A stretch of 14,728 nucleotides of DNA from Lawsonibacter sp. (GCA_022798155.1 JAAWLY010000038.1:1-14728); one strand, 5' to 3'. Numbered from the stretch's first letter, positions 1 through 6,804 are shown. Notes: generated by a model from the letters alone, not told the origin. Made by a program: numbers and translations.

Positions 1-1
1 C

Positions 2-940
2 AAGGCCTGGTCCAACGGCCTGCTCCACAGCGAGAAGCCCTGGTCCCAGGAGGAGAAGGTGAAATTCCTGTGCCCCGTCCCCGGCTACGACCGGCACTTC
101 CGGGTCACCGAGTCCTTTGGCATGGAGCTCATCCCCGTCAAGTGCGGCGACAACGGACCGGACATGGACGCGGTGGAGAAGCTGGTCCAGGATCCCCAGG
201 TGAAGGGCATCTGGTGTGTCCCCAAATACTCCAACCCCGACGGCTTCATCTACTCCGACGAGGTCATCGGTCGCATCGCCGGGCTGAAGCCCGCTGCCCC
301 CGACTTTATCGTCATCTGGGACAACGCCTATATTGTCCATGAGATCCGGGGGGAGTATGTCCCCTTCCCCGATATCCTGAAGCTATGCGCCGAAAAGGGG
401 AACCCCGACCTGGTGTTTGAGTTTGCCTCCACCTCCAAGATCACCCTGCCGGGGGCCGGCATGGCGGTGATGGCGGCCAGCCAGGCTAACATCAAGCACA
501 TGGCCCAGCTGATGGACGCCCAGATGATCAGCTGCGACAAGCTGAATCAGCTGCGTCAGGTCCGCTTCCTGAAGGACAAGGCCCACACCCTGGAGCTGAT
601 GAAGAAGCACGCCGACGTGCTCCGTCCCCGGTTCGACGCCTTCCTGAAGGAGCTGGAGGAGCAGATCAAGCCCCTGAACATCGCCCGCTGGACCAACCCC
701 AAGGGCGGCTACTTCATCAGCCTGTATACCACCCCCGGCTGCGCCAAGCGGACAGTGGCGCTGTGCAAGGAGGCCGGCCTGGTGATGACCGGAGCTGGAG
801 CCGCCTACCCCTACGGCAATGACCCGGATGACAGCCACATCCGCATTGCTCCCTCCTTCCCCGCCTTGAAGGACGTGGAGCTGGCCGCCAAGGTGTTCTG
901 CACCTGCCTGAAGCTGGCCACCCTGGAGAAGCAGGGTTAA
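2..940 (+). CDS. Aspartate aminotransferase, subgroup 1c type (5' end missing)
   Basis: A PLP-dependent class I aminotransferase, probably moving the amino group between aspartate and 2-oxoglutarate in the cytoplasm. The open frame enters from the left edge, so the start codon is outside; 312 residues are visible. The stretch with SNPDGF, then APDF and WDNAYIVHEI, is the PLP/substrate pocket of the aspartate aminotransferase group (Pfam Asp_aminotransf) seen in Corynebacterium AspT and many Firmicutes. The Schiff-base lysine is in the ASTSK motif, codon 437-439. The C-terminal RIAPSFP supplies the arginine that holds the substrate carboxylate. It ends just before a strong terminator, so it is the last gene of its unit. 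Family assignment is firm; exact substrate (aspartate or another amino acid) is inferred. Confidence 0.87.
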   Translation, partial: KAWSNGLLHSEKPWSQEEKVKFLCPVPGYDRHFRVTESFGMELIPVKCGDNGPDMDAVEKLVQDPQVKGIWCVPKYSNPDGFIYSDEVIGRIAGLKPAAPDFIVIWDNAYIVHEIRGEYVPFPDILKLCAEKGNPDLVFEFASTSKITLPGAGMAVMAASQANIKHMAQLMDAQMISCDKLNQLRQVRFLKDKAHTLELMKKHADVLRPRFDAFLKELEEQIKPLNIARWTNPKGGYFISLYTTPGCAKRTVALCKEAGLVMTGAGAAYPYGNDPDDSHIRIAPSFPALKDVELAAKVFCTCLKLATLEKQG

Positions 941-947
941 ATAAAGC

Positions 948-969
948 GGGACGCCCGAGAGGGCGTCCC
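948..969. terminator. Bidirectional intrinsic terminator between convergent genes
   Basis: A perfect 9-bp stem (GGGACGCCC / GGGCGTCCC) with a GAGA tetraloop. It is followed by AATTTTATTTT on the plus strand, and the reverse complement has a T-rich run too, so it can end both the aminotransferase and the amidase transcripts. The amidase stop codon lies inside the T-rich tail. Confidence 0.88.
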
Positions 970-973
970 AATT

Positions 974-1759
974 TTATTTTGTCTGAGCCAGACGGTAGAG
1001 CATCTGCACCGTCTCCTCCCGGGTGGCCAGGGCCTGGTAGCGGAGGTCACCGCTGCCGTCGCCGGCCACCAGGCCCTGCTTTTCCGCCCAGTCCCGGGCG
1101 GAAGCGGACCAATTCCCGGGGGGGAGCTGGGCCCGCCGGGCCAGGTAGTCGTTCATCATCTCGTCAAAGCGTTCTTGGGTCATGTCGTCCTCCTCGTGGT
1201 CCATAGCGGCGGCCACATCCCGGCGGAACTGGTCCATAGTGACCTCGTGCTTGGGCCACCACTGGAGCACGTCGCCGTGGCCGCTGGCAATCCCCAAATC
1301 GTGGCCCTCAGCGTGGCAGATGACCACGCCGGGCTCCAGGGGATTAAGGGAAAATTGTGCGCACAGCCGGGCGGTCAGCTCTACGGCGTTTTGGTAGATA
1401 CGCAGGAAATAGGGCCGGTTGGCCTCCACATCGTAGCCCACCATGGTTCCGCCCTGGTAGGTGTGCCCGGCGGGCTCGCAGCACTCGAAGGACAAATGGG
1501 TGTCATTGGCGCTGCGGCCGCTGGTCCCGGTGCCGGCATGCCAGCCTCGGGTGGTCCAGGGGAGGGTCTGAACGATCTGGTCCTGGGCGACGAAGGCGTG
1601 GACGCACTTGGTGATGTCGGGCCGGTTCCACCGGCGGACAAAGACCATGGGGTCGGGCTGGGCCACACCGGTGGAGTGGACCATCACTCCCCTGGGGGTC
1701 AAGGGCCGGCCCTCCTGATAGCACAGGTTTTTGGTGAGAAATTGCTGTTTGAAGTCCAT
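974..1759 (-). CDS. N-acetylmuramoyl-L-alanine amidase (Amidase_2) with C-terminal SLH-like repeat
   Basis: A zinc amidase that cuts the bond between N-acetylmuramic acid and L-alanine of peptidoglycan. Residues about 20-170 form the Amidase_2 fold: H28 in VMVHSTG, H149/H153 in ICHAEGH and D163 in HGDVLQWWP are the likely zinc ligands (H153-D163 has the spacing of the AmpD pair). Residues about 217-258 (ARDWAEKQGLVAGDG ... ATREETVQMLYRL) look like one S-layer-homology repeat, a usual cell-wall-binding tail of clostridial phage-type lysins. No signal peptide is visible, so export would need lysis, a holin or another route; this points to a phage-derived endolysin or a domesticated copy. The ribosome site AAGGAGG precedes the ATG. 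It lies 44 bp after the LysR gene and is probably cotranscribed with it. Confidence 0.87.
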   Translation of the reverse strand: MDFKQQFLTKNLCYQEGRPLTPRGVMVHSTGVAQPDPMVFVRRWNRPDITKCVHAFVAQDQIVQTLPWTTRGWHAGTGTSGRSANDTHLSFECCEPAGHTYQGGTMVGYDVEANRPYFLRIYQNAVELTARLCAQFSLNPLEPGVVICHAEGHDLGIASGHGDVLQWWPKHEVTMDQFRRDVAAAMDHEEDDMTQERFDEMMNDYLARRAQLPPGNWSASARDWAEKQGLVAGDGSGDLRYQALATREETVQMLYRLAQTK

Positions 1760-1803
1760 GACAGCCTCCTTTGGGCGGGGGCCTGAAAGGGGTCCCTGTC
1801 ATA

Positions 1804-2703
1804 CTATGCGCCGCTGGAGGAGTGGGTGTCCGACTCCAGGCAATCCTGCACATAGTGGATGAACTCCTGAATCAGGGCGGAGGGGCGCTGGCCCTTGTCC
1901 CATACCAGCACATATTCCACCTGCCGGTCCGGCTGGGTGACCGCTTTAGAGACGACCCGCTGGTTTTGGGTGGTTTGGGGGAAAATGCTGATGCCCACCC
2001 CCTCCTCGGCCAGGGCCACCGCGTCCATGTAGTTGGACATCTCGCACAAGATGTTGGGCTCTGCGCCGATGGTGCCGAACCAGCGGCGGATGGACTCCAC
2101 CCGGGATTTCCGGCTGGGGACGATCAGGGGCTGGCCCACCAGGCTGGCCAGGGGGATGGAGTCACCGGGAAGCAGGGCCAGGGGGTGCTCCTTGGGCAGG
2201 ATGGCCACCCAGGGCTCTCGGGCCACGGGGAAGCCCGCCAGGTGCTCGGTGTCGTAGGGGGCGGCGATGACGGCCAGGTCGGCCAGCCCCTTGCGGAGCC
2301 GGTCCAACACGTCGTCGGTGCTGCCGTTCCAGAGGTTGTAGCGCACCAGGGGGAATTCCTCCCGAAAGCCGGCGATCCACCGGGCGGTGAGGAAGGGGGC
2401 GCGACCCTCCACCATGCCGACGCAGATGGTGCCGGACATCCCCTCCCGCAGGTCGGCCAGTTCCTGCCGGGTCTTTTCGGCCAGCTCCAGAAGCTGATAG
2501 GCCCGGCGCAGCAGCAGCCGCCCCTCCTCGGTCAGCTCCAAACGGCGCTTCCCGCGAAGGAAGAGCTGGACCCCCAGCTCCTCCTCCAGCCCCTTGATCT
2601 GGTTGCTCAGGGGCGGCTGGCTCATACACAGCTTTTCCGCCGCCCGGGTGATGTTCAGCTCCTGGGCGACCACGGTAAAATAGCGCAGGGTGCGCAATTC
2701 CAT
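1804..2703 (-). CDS. LysR-family transcriptional regulator
   Basis: A 299-residue regulator of normal LysR length. Residues 1-60 are the winged helix-turn-helix (MELRTLRYFTVVAQELNITR, then AAEKLCMSQPPLSNQIKGLE and LFLR), and 90-290 form the periplasmic-binding-protein-like effector domain (IPLASLVGQPLIVPSR, then EEGVGISIFP). The ligand is not predictable from sequence. LysR proteins usually bind as tetramers near their own promoter and a divergent target; here the upstream gene is not divergent, since serA points the same way and ends in a terminator. The obvious partner is the amidase just downstream. The start ATG has GGGGAGGGA five bases upstream and a good promoter close behind, giving a very short leader. 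Confidence 0.93.
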   Translation of the reverse strand: MELRTLRYFTVVAQELNITRAAEKLCMSQPPLSNQIKGLEEELGVQLFLRGKRRLELTEEGRLLLRRAYQLLELAEKTRQELADLREGMSGTICVGMVEGRAPFLTARWIAGFREEFPLVRYNLWNGSTDDVLDRLRKGLADLAVIAAPYDTEHLAGFPVAREPWVAILPKEHPLALLPGDSIPLASLVGQPLIVPSRKSRVESIRRWFGTIGAEPNILCEMSNYMDAVALAEEGVGISIFPQTTQNQRVVSKAVTQPDRQVEYVLVWDKGQRPSALIQEFIHYVQDCLESDTHSSSGA

Positions 2704-2721
2704 AAAAATCCCTCCCCACCT

Positions 2722-2750
2722 ATCATACCAAAAAAATATGGGGACTGCAA
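2722..2750 (-). promoter_or_regulatory. Promoter of the LysR-amidase unit
   Basis: On the minus strand: -35 TTGCAG (2745-2750), a 17-bp spacer, and -10 TATGAT (2722-2727) preceded by TG at the extended -10 position. The predicted start near 2715 would leave a leader of only about a dozen bases. A short dyad GTTCC-GAG-GGAAC lies upstream at 2798-2810 and might bind the regulator. Confidence 0.7.
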
Positions 2751-2858
2751 TGCAATATGTATTTCCTTTTTTGAGGAAGCTGTGTTAGGATATAGTCGTT
2801 CCGAGGGAACAGTCCCATCAATAACGATCCTTTGTGTGATCCATCCGTCACCAAAGTC

Positions 2859-2896
2859 AAAAAACGGCCCAGACAGCGCCTCTCCGCTGTCTGGGC
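2859..2896 (-). terminator. Intrinsic terminator of serA
   Basis: A perfect 12-bp stem (2867-2878 with 2885-2896) and a 6-base loop. On the minus strand it is followed by a run of six T (2859-2864). It sits 10 bp beyond the serA stop codon. Confidence 0.92.
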
Positions 2897-2906
2897 TATG
2901 TTTGTG

Positions 2907-4079
2907 TCAGTGGTTGAGCACCCGGACCCGGATCATGTTGGGGATGGCGCGGAGCTCCTCGGCCGCCTCCTCGGTGATGCGGGTGTTTACGTCCACCATG
3001 GTGTATGCGTAGTCTTTTTTTGACTTATTGGTCATGTTTTCCACGTTGATCCGGTCGTCGGACAAAACCCCCATAATCTGGGTCAGCATGGCGGGAACGT
3101 TTTTGTGGATCAGGCAGATGCGGGCGATGCCGCTCCAGTCCTGGGTCACGTTGGGCAGGTTGACGGAGTTGACAATGTTGCCGTTAAGCAGGTAGTCCTG
3201 GAGCTGGCGCACCGCCATCACAGCGCAGTTCTCCTCGCTCTCCGGGGTGGAGGCCCCCAGGTGGGGAAGGGCGATGACGTTTTTGACGGTGGTAATCCGG
3301 TCGTCGGGGAAATCGGTGACGTATTTGGCCACCCGGCCCGCCTCCAGGGCGGCGATCATGTCGTCGTCGTTGACTAGGCCGCCCCGGGCCAGGTTGAGCA
3401 CCCGAACCTGGCCTTTCATTTTGGAGATGGCCTCGGCGTTGATAAAGTCCTTGGTGGAGCTGTTGTAGGGGACGTGGATGGTGACGTAGTCAGAGACCTT
3501 GTACAGCTCGTCCACATCCTTTACCACGTGGACGTGGCGGTCCAGCCGCAGGGCGGCGTCTACCGACAGGAAGGGGTCGTAGCCGTAGACGTCCATCCCC
3601 AGGTCCAGGGCGATGTTGCACACCAAAGCCCCGATGGCCCCCAGGCCGATGACGCCCAGGGTCTTTTTGTACAGCTCCGGCCCCACAAAGGCGGACTTGC
3701 CCTTTTCCACCGCGGCGGCCACGTCCACCTTGGGGGTGTGGGCCTGCTCCTGCACCCAGTCCGCGCCCCCCAGAATGTCTCGGGAGGCCACCAGCATGGC
3801 GGCGATCACCAGCTCCTTTACAGCGTTGGCGTTGGCGCCGGGGGTGTTGAACACCACAATCCCGCTGTCGGAGCAGCGCTCAATGGGGATGTTGTTGGTG
3901 CCCGCCCCCGCCCGGGCGATGGCCCGGAGGGAGTCGGGAAAGACATACTCGTGCATGGGGGCGGAGCGCACCAGGATGCCGTCCTCATTTTCCAGCTCGC
4001 TCCCCGTCTGGAACCGGGTGGGGTCCAGCTTGGACAGGCCTACAGAAGAAATTTTGTTCAGAGTTTTGATACGGTACAT
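2907..4079 (-). CDS. serA: D-3-phosphoglycerate dehydrogenase (SerA, short form with ACT domain)
   Basis: Oxidises 3-phosphoglycerate to 3-phosphohydroxypyruvate with NAD, the first step of serine synthesis. In 390 residues one sees the N-terminal substrate domain (AGAGTNNIPIERC, 57-69), the NAD Rossmann motif GLGAIG (145-150), catalytic R232 in LNLARGG and catalytic H273 in LPHLGAST. The C-terminal ACT domain, about 318-390, is usually where serine inhibits. The acidic residue of the classical Arg-Glu-His set is not plainly present: the DVFPxEP segment reads VTDFPDDR (254-261). I recall similar DFP forms as normal for clostridial SerA, so this is a subfamily trait rather than damage. The ribosome site is GAGGT. 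It lies downstream of serC and the ECF gene, with a TTCCCGGGAA palindrome in its 98-bp leader. Confidence 0.93.
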   Translation of the reverse strand: MYRIKTLNKISSVGLSKLDPTRFQTGSELENEDGILVRSAPMHEYVFPDSLRAIARAGAGTNNIPIERCSDSGIVVFNTPGANANAVKELVIAAMLVASRDILGGADWVQEQAHTPKVDVAAAVEKGKSAFVGPELYKKTLGVIGLGAIGALVCNIALDLGMDVYGYDPFLSVDAALRLDRHVHVVKDVDELYKVSDYVTIHVPYNSSTKDFINAEAISKMKGQVRVLNLARGGLVNDDDMIAALEAGRVAKYVTDFPDDRITTVKNVIALPHLGASTPESEENCAVMAVRQLQDYLLNGNIVNSVNLPNVTQDWSGIARICLIHKNVPAMLTQIMGVLSDDRINVENMTNKSKKDYAYTMVDVNTRITEEAAEELRAIPNMIRVRVLNH

Positions 4080-4177
4080 GTGGATTACCTCGAATCAGTG
4101 TAATAAGCCTACCTCTTTCAGGCGACGCTGGCCTTTTCCCGGGAACTGAGCAGGCTAGTGCGGGGATAGGCCGCGCC

Positions 4178-4681
4178 CTATGCGCCCACCCGCTCCTTGA
4201 GCTTTACCCCGTCCAAGGCGGGGGCGATGACGATAAACAGCGCGCCGCTGCCGATTGCCTGGACCAAGGTGCCCAAAAACTGGGGGACAAAGGCGGACAT
4301 CGTCCCGGCCATGGCGCAGCCGGCCAGGGCGTAGGCGGCGGGGGAGAACAGTCCCGCGAGGACGATGGCGGCACAGTTCCGGCGACAAAGAATGTGTTCG
4401 GAGCGGCTGGTGAAGAACAGCACCACCATCGCCTTGATGACCAGGGTGGGCAGCACCCACACGGGGGCGGTGAGCAGGTCGGCCAGTCCCGCGCCGATGG
4501 CGGCGGCCCCGACGGCATAGGGGAGGGGGAGCAGGCAGGCGGCCAGGTAAATCAGCGCGTCCCCTAGGTGGATATAGCCCCCGGTGGGGATGGGGATGTG
4601 GAGGATGTAGGCGGTCATAATGGTGATGGCCGCAGCGAAAATGGCGGTTAGGGTAAGAAGATGGACGTTGTCTTTGCGCAT
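4178..4681 (-). CDS. ECF-transporter S component (substrate unknown)
   Basis: A 167-residue membrane protein with about five to six hydrophobic segments. The motif IPTGGYIHLGDALIYLAACL near residues 31-50, followed by LLPLPYAVGAAAIGAGLADL, is typical of the riboflavin/HMP-like ECF S components. Such proteins bind a vitamin or related molecule in the membrane and work with a shared EcfA-EcfA'-EcfT energising module, which is not encoded here. Its strong ribosome site (AGGAGGAG) and own promoter suggest separate control. Lying between serC and serA, it might supply something that pathway needs, such as a vitamin B6 form for the PLP enzyme SerC, but that is inference only. Confidence 0.82.
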   Translation of the reverse strand: MRKDNVHLLTLTAIFAAAITIMTAYILHIPIPTGGYIHLGDALIYLAACLLPLPYAVGAAAIGAGLADLLTAPVWVLPTLVIKAMVVLFFTSRSEHILCRRNCAAIVLAGLFSPAAYALAGCAMAGTMSAFVPQFLGTLVQAIGSGALFIVIAPALDGVKLKERVGA

Positions 4682-4710
4682 AAAAACTCCTCCTAAACTT
4701 GGATGGGAGA

Positions 4711-4739
4711 AGAATACACCGAATTTCCTGCTATGTCAA
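4711..4739 (-). promoter_or_regulatory. Promoter of the ECF-serA genes
   Basis: On the minus strand: -35 TTGACA (4734-4739), 17-bp spacer, -10 TATTCT (4711-4716), in the 62-bp gap after serC. The -35 lies only five bases downstream of the serC stop codon, and there is no terminator, so serC read-through also reaches the ECF gene. Confidence 0.75.
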
Positions 4740-4743
4740 TTGG

Positions 4744-5829
4744 TTAATTGTTTTTCTCAAACAAACGGATGAAGTCGCACAGCTTTTCCACGCCCTCTAC
4801 GGGCATGGCGTTGTAGATGCTGGCCCGCATTCCGCCGGCTTTCCGGTGGCCCTTCAGGTTGACGAAGCCAGCGGCAGTGGCCTCCTGGACAAACTTGGCG
4901 TCCAGCTCGTCGCTGCCGGTGCGGAAAGTGACGTTCATCCCGGAGCGGGAGTCCTTGTCTGCGTGGAGCTGGAAGAGGCGGGAGCTTTCCAGGGTGGAGT
5001 AGAGCATGTTGGCCCGCTGCCACTTCAGCTTCTCCATCCCGGCCACTCCGCCGTTTTCTTCCACCCAGTCTAAGGTGAGGCCCAGCATGTAGATGCACCA
5101 GCAGGGAGGGGTGTTGTACATGGAGTCTTTGTCAATCATGGTTTTGTAGTTCATCATCAGGGGGGTAAAGGGCAGCTCGTGGCCCTGGAGGCCGTCTTTG
5201 ATGATGACCACTGTCAGCCCGGCGGGGGCCATGTTTTTCTGGGCCCCGGCGTAGAGAATGCCGAATTTGGACACATCCACCGGCATGGACAGGATATCGG
5301 AGGACATATCGCAGACCAGGGGCACGTCGCCCGTGTCGGGGACGTAGTTCCACTCGGTGCCGAATACGGTGTTGTTGGCGCAGTAGTAGAAGTAGCTAGC
5401 CTGGGGGTCCAGCTTCAGCTCTTCCTGCCGGGGGATGCGGCAGTAGTTGCCCTCGCCCATGTCGGCAGCCAGGCTGATCTGGCCGTATCTGGCGGCCTCT
5501 TTACAGGCCAGGCTGGAGAAGTTGCCGGTGACGGCGTAGTTCGCCTTTCCGGTTTTGCCGATCAGGTTCAGGGGGATGGCGGAGAACTGGCCGGAGGCCC
5601 CGGTCTGAAGAAACAAGATGTGGTAATCCGAGGGAATGTTCATCAGCCGGCGCAGCTTGTCCCGGGTCTCCTGAAAGATATCCATAAACACCTTAGACCG
5701 GTGGCTCATCTCCATCACGGACATACCGGAGCCCCGGTAATTGGTAATTTCCGACCCGGCACGCTCCAGTGCGGACAGCGGGAGCATGGAGGGACCGGCG
5801 GCGAAGTTGTAAACACGCTGGTTACTCAT
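4744..5829 (-). CDS. serC: Phosphoserine aminotransferase (SerC)
   Basis: Makes 3-phosphoserine from 3-phosphohydroxypyruvate and glutamate, the second step of serine synthesis; in some bacteria the same enzyme also serves vitamin B6 synthesis. The 361 residues match the usual SerC length. Visible marks are NFAAGPSMLP at the N terminus (8-17), the phosphate-binding SHRS (42-45), LQTGASGQF (74-82), CDMSSDILS (173-181), and the PLP lysine K198 in AGAQKNMAPAG. GHRKAGGMRASIYNA near the C terminus is also typical. The start ATG has AAAGGGG about 11 bases upstream. It is the first gene of the minus-strand serine unit and carries the best promoter in the window. Confidence 0.96.
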   Translation of the reverse strand: MSNQRVYNFAAGPSMLPLSALERAGSEITNYRGSGMSVMEMSHRSKVFMDIFQETRDKLRRLMNIPSDYHILFLQTGASGQFSAIPLNLIGKTGKANYAVTGNFSSLACKEAARYGQISLAADMGEGNYCRIPRQEELKLDPQASYFYYCANNTVFGTEWNYVPDTGDVPLVCDMSSDILSMPVDVSKFGILYAGAQKNMAPAGLTVVIIKDGLQGHELPFTPLMMNYKTMIDKDSMYNTPPCWCIYMLGLTLDWVEENGGVAGMEKLKWQRANMLYSTLESSRLFQLHADKDSRSGMNVTFRTGSDELDAKFVQEATAAGFVNLKGHRKAGGMRASIYNAMPVEGVEKLCDFIRLFEKNN

Positions 5830-5886
5830 AAGAGAGAGCCCCTTTCTAACTTACATTGCCACAGGTTTGGACGTGGTATTTTTTCA

Positions 5887-5915
5887 ATTATAGTCCAGGA
5901 GAAAATGGGTGTCAA
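5887..5915 (-). promoter_or_regulatory. serC promoter, perfect sigma-A consensus
   Basis: On the minus strand: TTGACA (5910-5915), exactly 17 bp, TATAAT (5887-5892). Predicted start near 5880 gives a leader of about 50 bases. Every consensus position matches, so strong constitutive expression is expected unless a repressor acts. I found no serine riboswitch or T-box pattern in the leader. Confidence 0.9.
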
Positions 5916-6142
5916 TGGTAAAAGAAGAGAAGTAGAGGGCATTTTTATGGTTTTTCTGCGGTATTTTATGGGGGATTTAAAATATGTCTCCCGGAGCGGG
6001 ACCTGGGCGATCGGTCGGGGGACTGGATAATGTACATATATGAAGGACAAATATGTTCTGATACGCGGAAACAGCCACTGGAATTGTGCTATATGAACAA
6101 AAACTAGGTGGTAAAATTAGATAGATTCAACAAAACCTGTCC

Positions 6143-6172
6143 TTGACGCAGCCAGGTCCTTCCTGCTACAAT
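6143..6172 (+). promoter_or_regulatory. Promoter of the HPr-like gene
   Basis: -35 TTGACG (6143-6148), 18-bp spacer, -10 TACAAT (6167-6172); predicted start near 6179. The -10 box is itself part of the left arm of a long imperfect inverted repeat, so a transcript from this promoter would lack that arm. Confidence 0.7.
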
Positions 6173-6264
6173 ACAGGCACCCGCTGAACAAGACGGCGGG
6201 TGCGGCCCCCGATGGGCCAGAGGTCCGGGGCGCCGCAACAGGAACTGTATTGTATGCAAGGAGG
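6159..6264 (+). repeat. Imperfect long inverted repeat enclosing a folded leader and the ribosome site
   Basis: The left arm 6159-6176 is complementary to 6245-6264: ten perfect pairs (TACAATACAG / CTGTATTGTA) and then a further eight or so with two one-base bulges, covering the whole AGGAGG ribosome site at 6259-6264. Between the arms are a hairpin with an 8-bp stem (6177-6184 / 6196-6203) and a smaller one (6204-6208 / 6214-6218). A competing short hairpin, TGCAA (6255-6259) with TTGCA (6268-6272), would present most of the ribosome site in its loop. Function is not known. Confidence 0.5.
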
Positions 6265-6272
6265 TCTTTGCA

Positions 6273-6494
6273 ATGCTGAGAGAAATTGAAATTAAGGATG
6301 AGGCCCAGGTGGAGAAGATCAACCGCTTGGCCTGCGAGACGCCCTATGAGGTGTGGCTGTTTACCAAGGACATGATGCTGGACGCCCGGTCCCTGCTGGG
6401 GCTGTTTGCCCTGGTGGGCAAGAAGGCCAGCGTGGTGGTGGAGGACGACGTCGCCCCCCGCGCCCTGGACCGCCTGGTAGCCAAGATGGCCTGA
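6273..6494 (+). CDS. HPr-like protein lacking the phosphorylatable histidine
   Basis: A 73-residue protein with the fold signature of the PTS carrier HPr: the second half, MMLDARSLLGLFALVGKKAS (34-53), aligns with the HPr stretch around Ser46 (K-S-L/I-M/L-G-L/V). S40 occupies the place of the regulatory serine that HPr kinase modifies in Firmicutes. The N-terminal GxHARPA loop with the active-site histidine is absent: the region reads ACETPYEVWLFTKD and there is no histidine in the whole protein. It therefore cannot pass phosphate in sugar transport, and like Bacillus Crh might act only in regulation. That role is inference. The ATG has AGGAGG eight bases upstream. It has its own promoter and is followed by a terminator. 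Confidence 0.78.
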   Translation: MLREIEIKDEAQVEKINRLACETPYEVWLFTKDMMLDARSLLGLFALVGKKASVVVEDDVAPRALDRLVAKMA

Positions 6495-6522
6495 TGGGCC
6501 GGAAAGAGAGGAAGCTGAGCTG

Positions 6523-6621
6523 GTGTATATGCTCCGCTATAAAAACACCTATCAGCAAAAGGTGACGCTGGCGCGGCGCATCGCTGTTTTTTTCAACAGT
6601 ATGCTGCGCATTGCGCGGTAA
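6523..6621 (+). CDS. Possible tiny basic amphipathic peptide (32 aa)
   Basis: An open frame with a GTG start (6523), or ATG two codons later (6529), and GAGAGG at 6506-6511 as a possible ribosome site. The product ends in QQKVTLARRIAVFFNSMLRI plus two residues; positive charges alternate with bulky hydrophobic residues, so a helix would be amphipathic and could lie on a membrane. Its stop codon is five bases before the terminator stem, which is what a real last gene would look like. It follows the HPr-like gene by 28 bp. No family is recognised. Against it: very short, a non-ATG start is needed to fit the ribosome site, and no comparison could be made. Confidence 0.33.
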   Translation: MYMLRYKNTYQQKVTLARRIAVFFNSMLRIAR

Positions 6622-6626
6622 AACGG

Positions 6627-6665
6627 CTCCCGGCTGTTCGTTTAGAACAGCCGGGAGTTTTTGTA
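6627..6665 (+). terminator. Strong intrinsic terminator after the HPr-like gene
   Basis: A perfect 13-bp stem (6627-6639 with 6645-6657), loop GTTTA, then TTTTTTGT. It separates the HPr-like unit from pyrE. The GTTC-N5-GAAC inside the stem is not a LexA box because the order and spacing are wrong. Confidence 0.95.
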
Positions 6666-6711
6666 AATTGAAAATGCGAATCAAGAATATTAACGCCTGC
6701 CGAAAGAGATC

Positions 6712-6740
6712 TTGCACAGCATCAAAAGGTGTGGTATAAT
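6712..6740 (+). promoter_or_regulatory. Promoter of the pyrE operon
   Basis: -35 TTGCAC (6712-6717), 17-bp spacer, -10 TATAAT (6735-6740) with TG at the extended position. Predicted start near 6747, leader of about 58 bases with only a small GC hairpin (around 6763-6777). No PyrR-type attenuator or terminator hairpin is visible in the leader. Confidence 0.82.
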
Positions 6741-6804
6741 CAAACATTAAGGAAATTTTGCCCGCCGGCGGAGCCGGACACACAGATGAAAAGGAGATTT
6801 CAAC

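Larger units (their letters stand above)
5830..6272. other. Divergent intergenic region, 443 bp
   Basis: This gap holds the leftward serC promoter (5887-5915) and the rightward promoter of the HPr-like gene (6143-6172). The leader of the HPr-like gene is GC-rich and can fold. The middle part, about 5930-6130, is more AT-rich and contains a small ACATAT...ATATGT dyad (6033-6056) but no gene, RNA motif or repeat I can identify. Short open frames here lack ribosome sites and look accidental. Confidence 0.6.

Noticed and set aside
2768..2796. A possible rightward promoter, TTTTGA ... TATAGT, before the LysR gene
   Set aside because: No rightward gene follows it, and the leftward promoter at 2722-2750 fits far better.
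1771..3012. A 413-codon plus-strand frame opposite the LysR gene
   Set aside because: It is the shadow of LysR, crosses the serA terminator and intergenic DNA, and has no ribosome site or recognisable domain.
2907..4079. SerA as a broken enzyme because the usual catalytic glutamate is not visible
   Set aside because: Length, NAD motif, Arg, His and ACT domain are intact, and the DFPxx form is, as far as I recall, normal in clostridial SerA.
5179..6030. A 283-codon plus-strand frame opposite serC and running into the spacer
   Set aside because: Shadow of serC; the extension into the divergent spacer has no homology or start signal.
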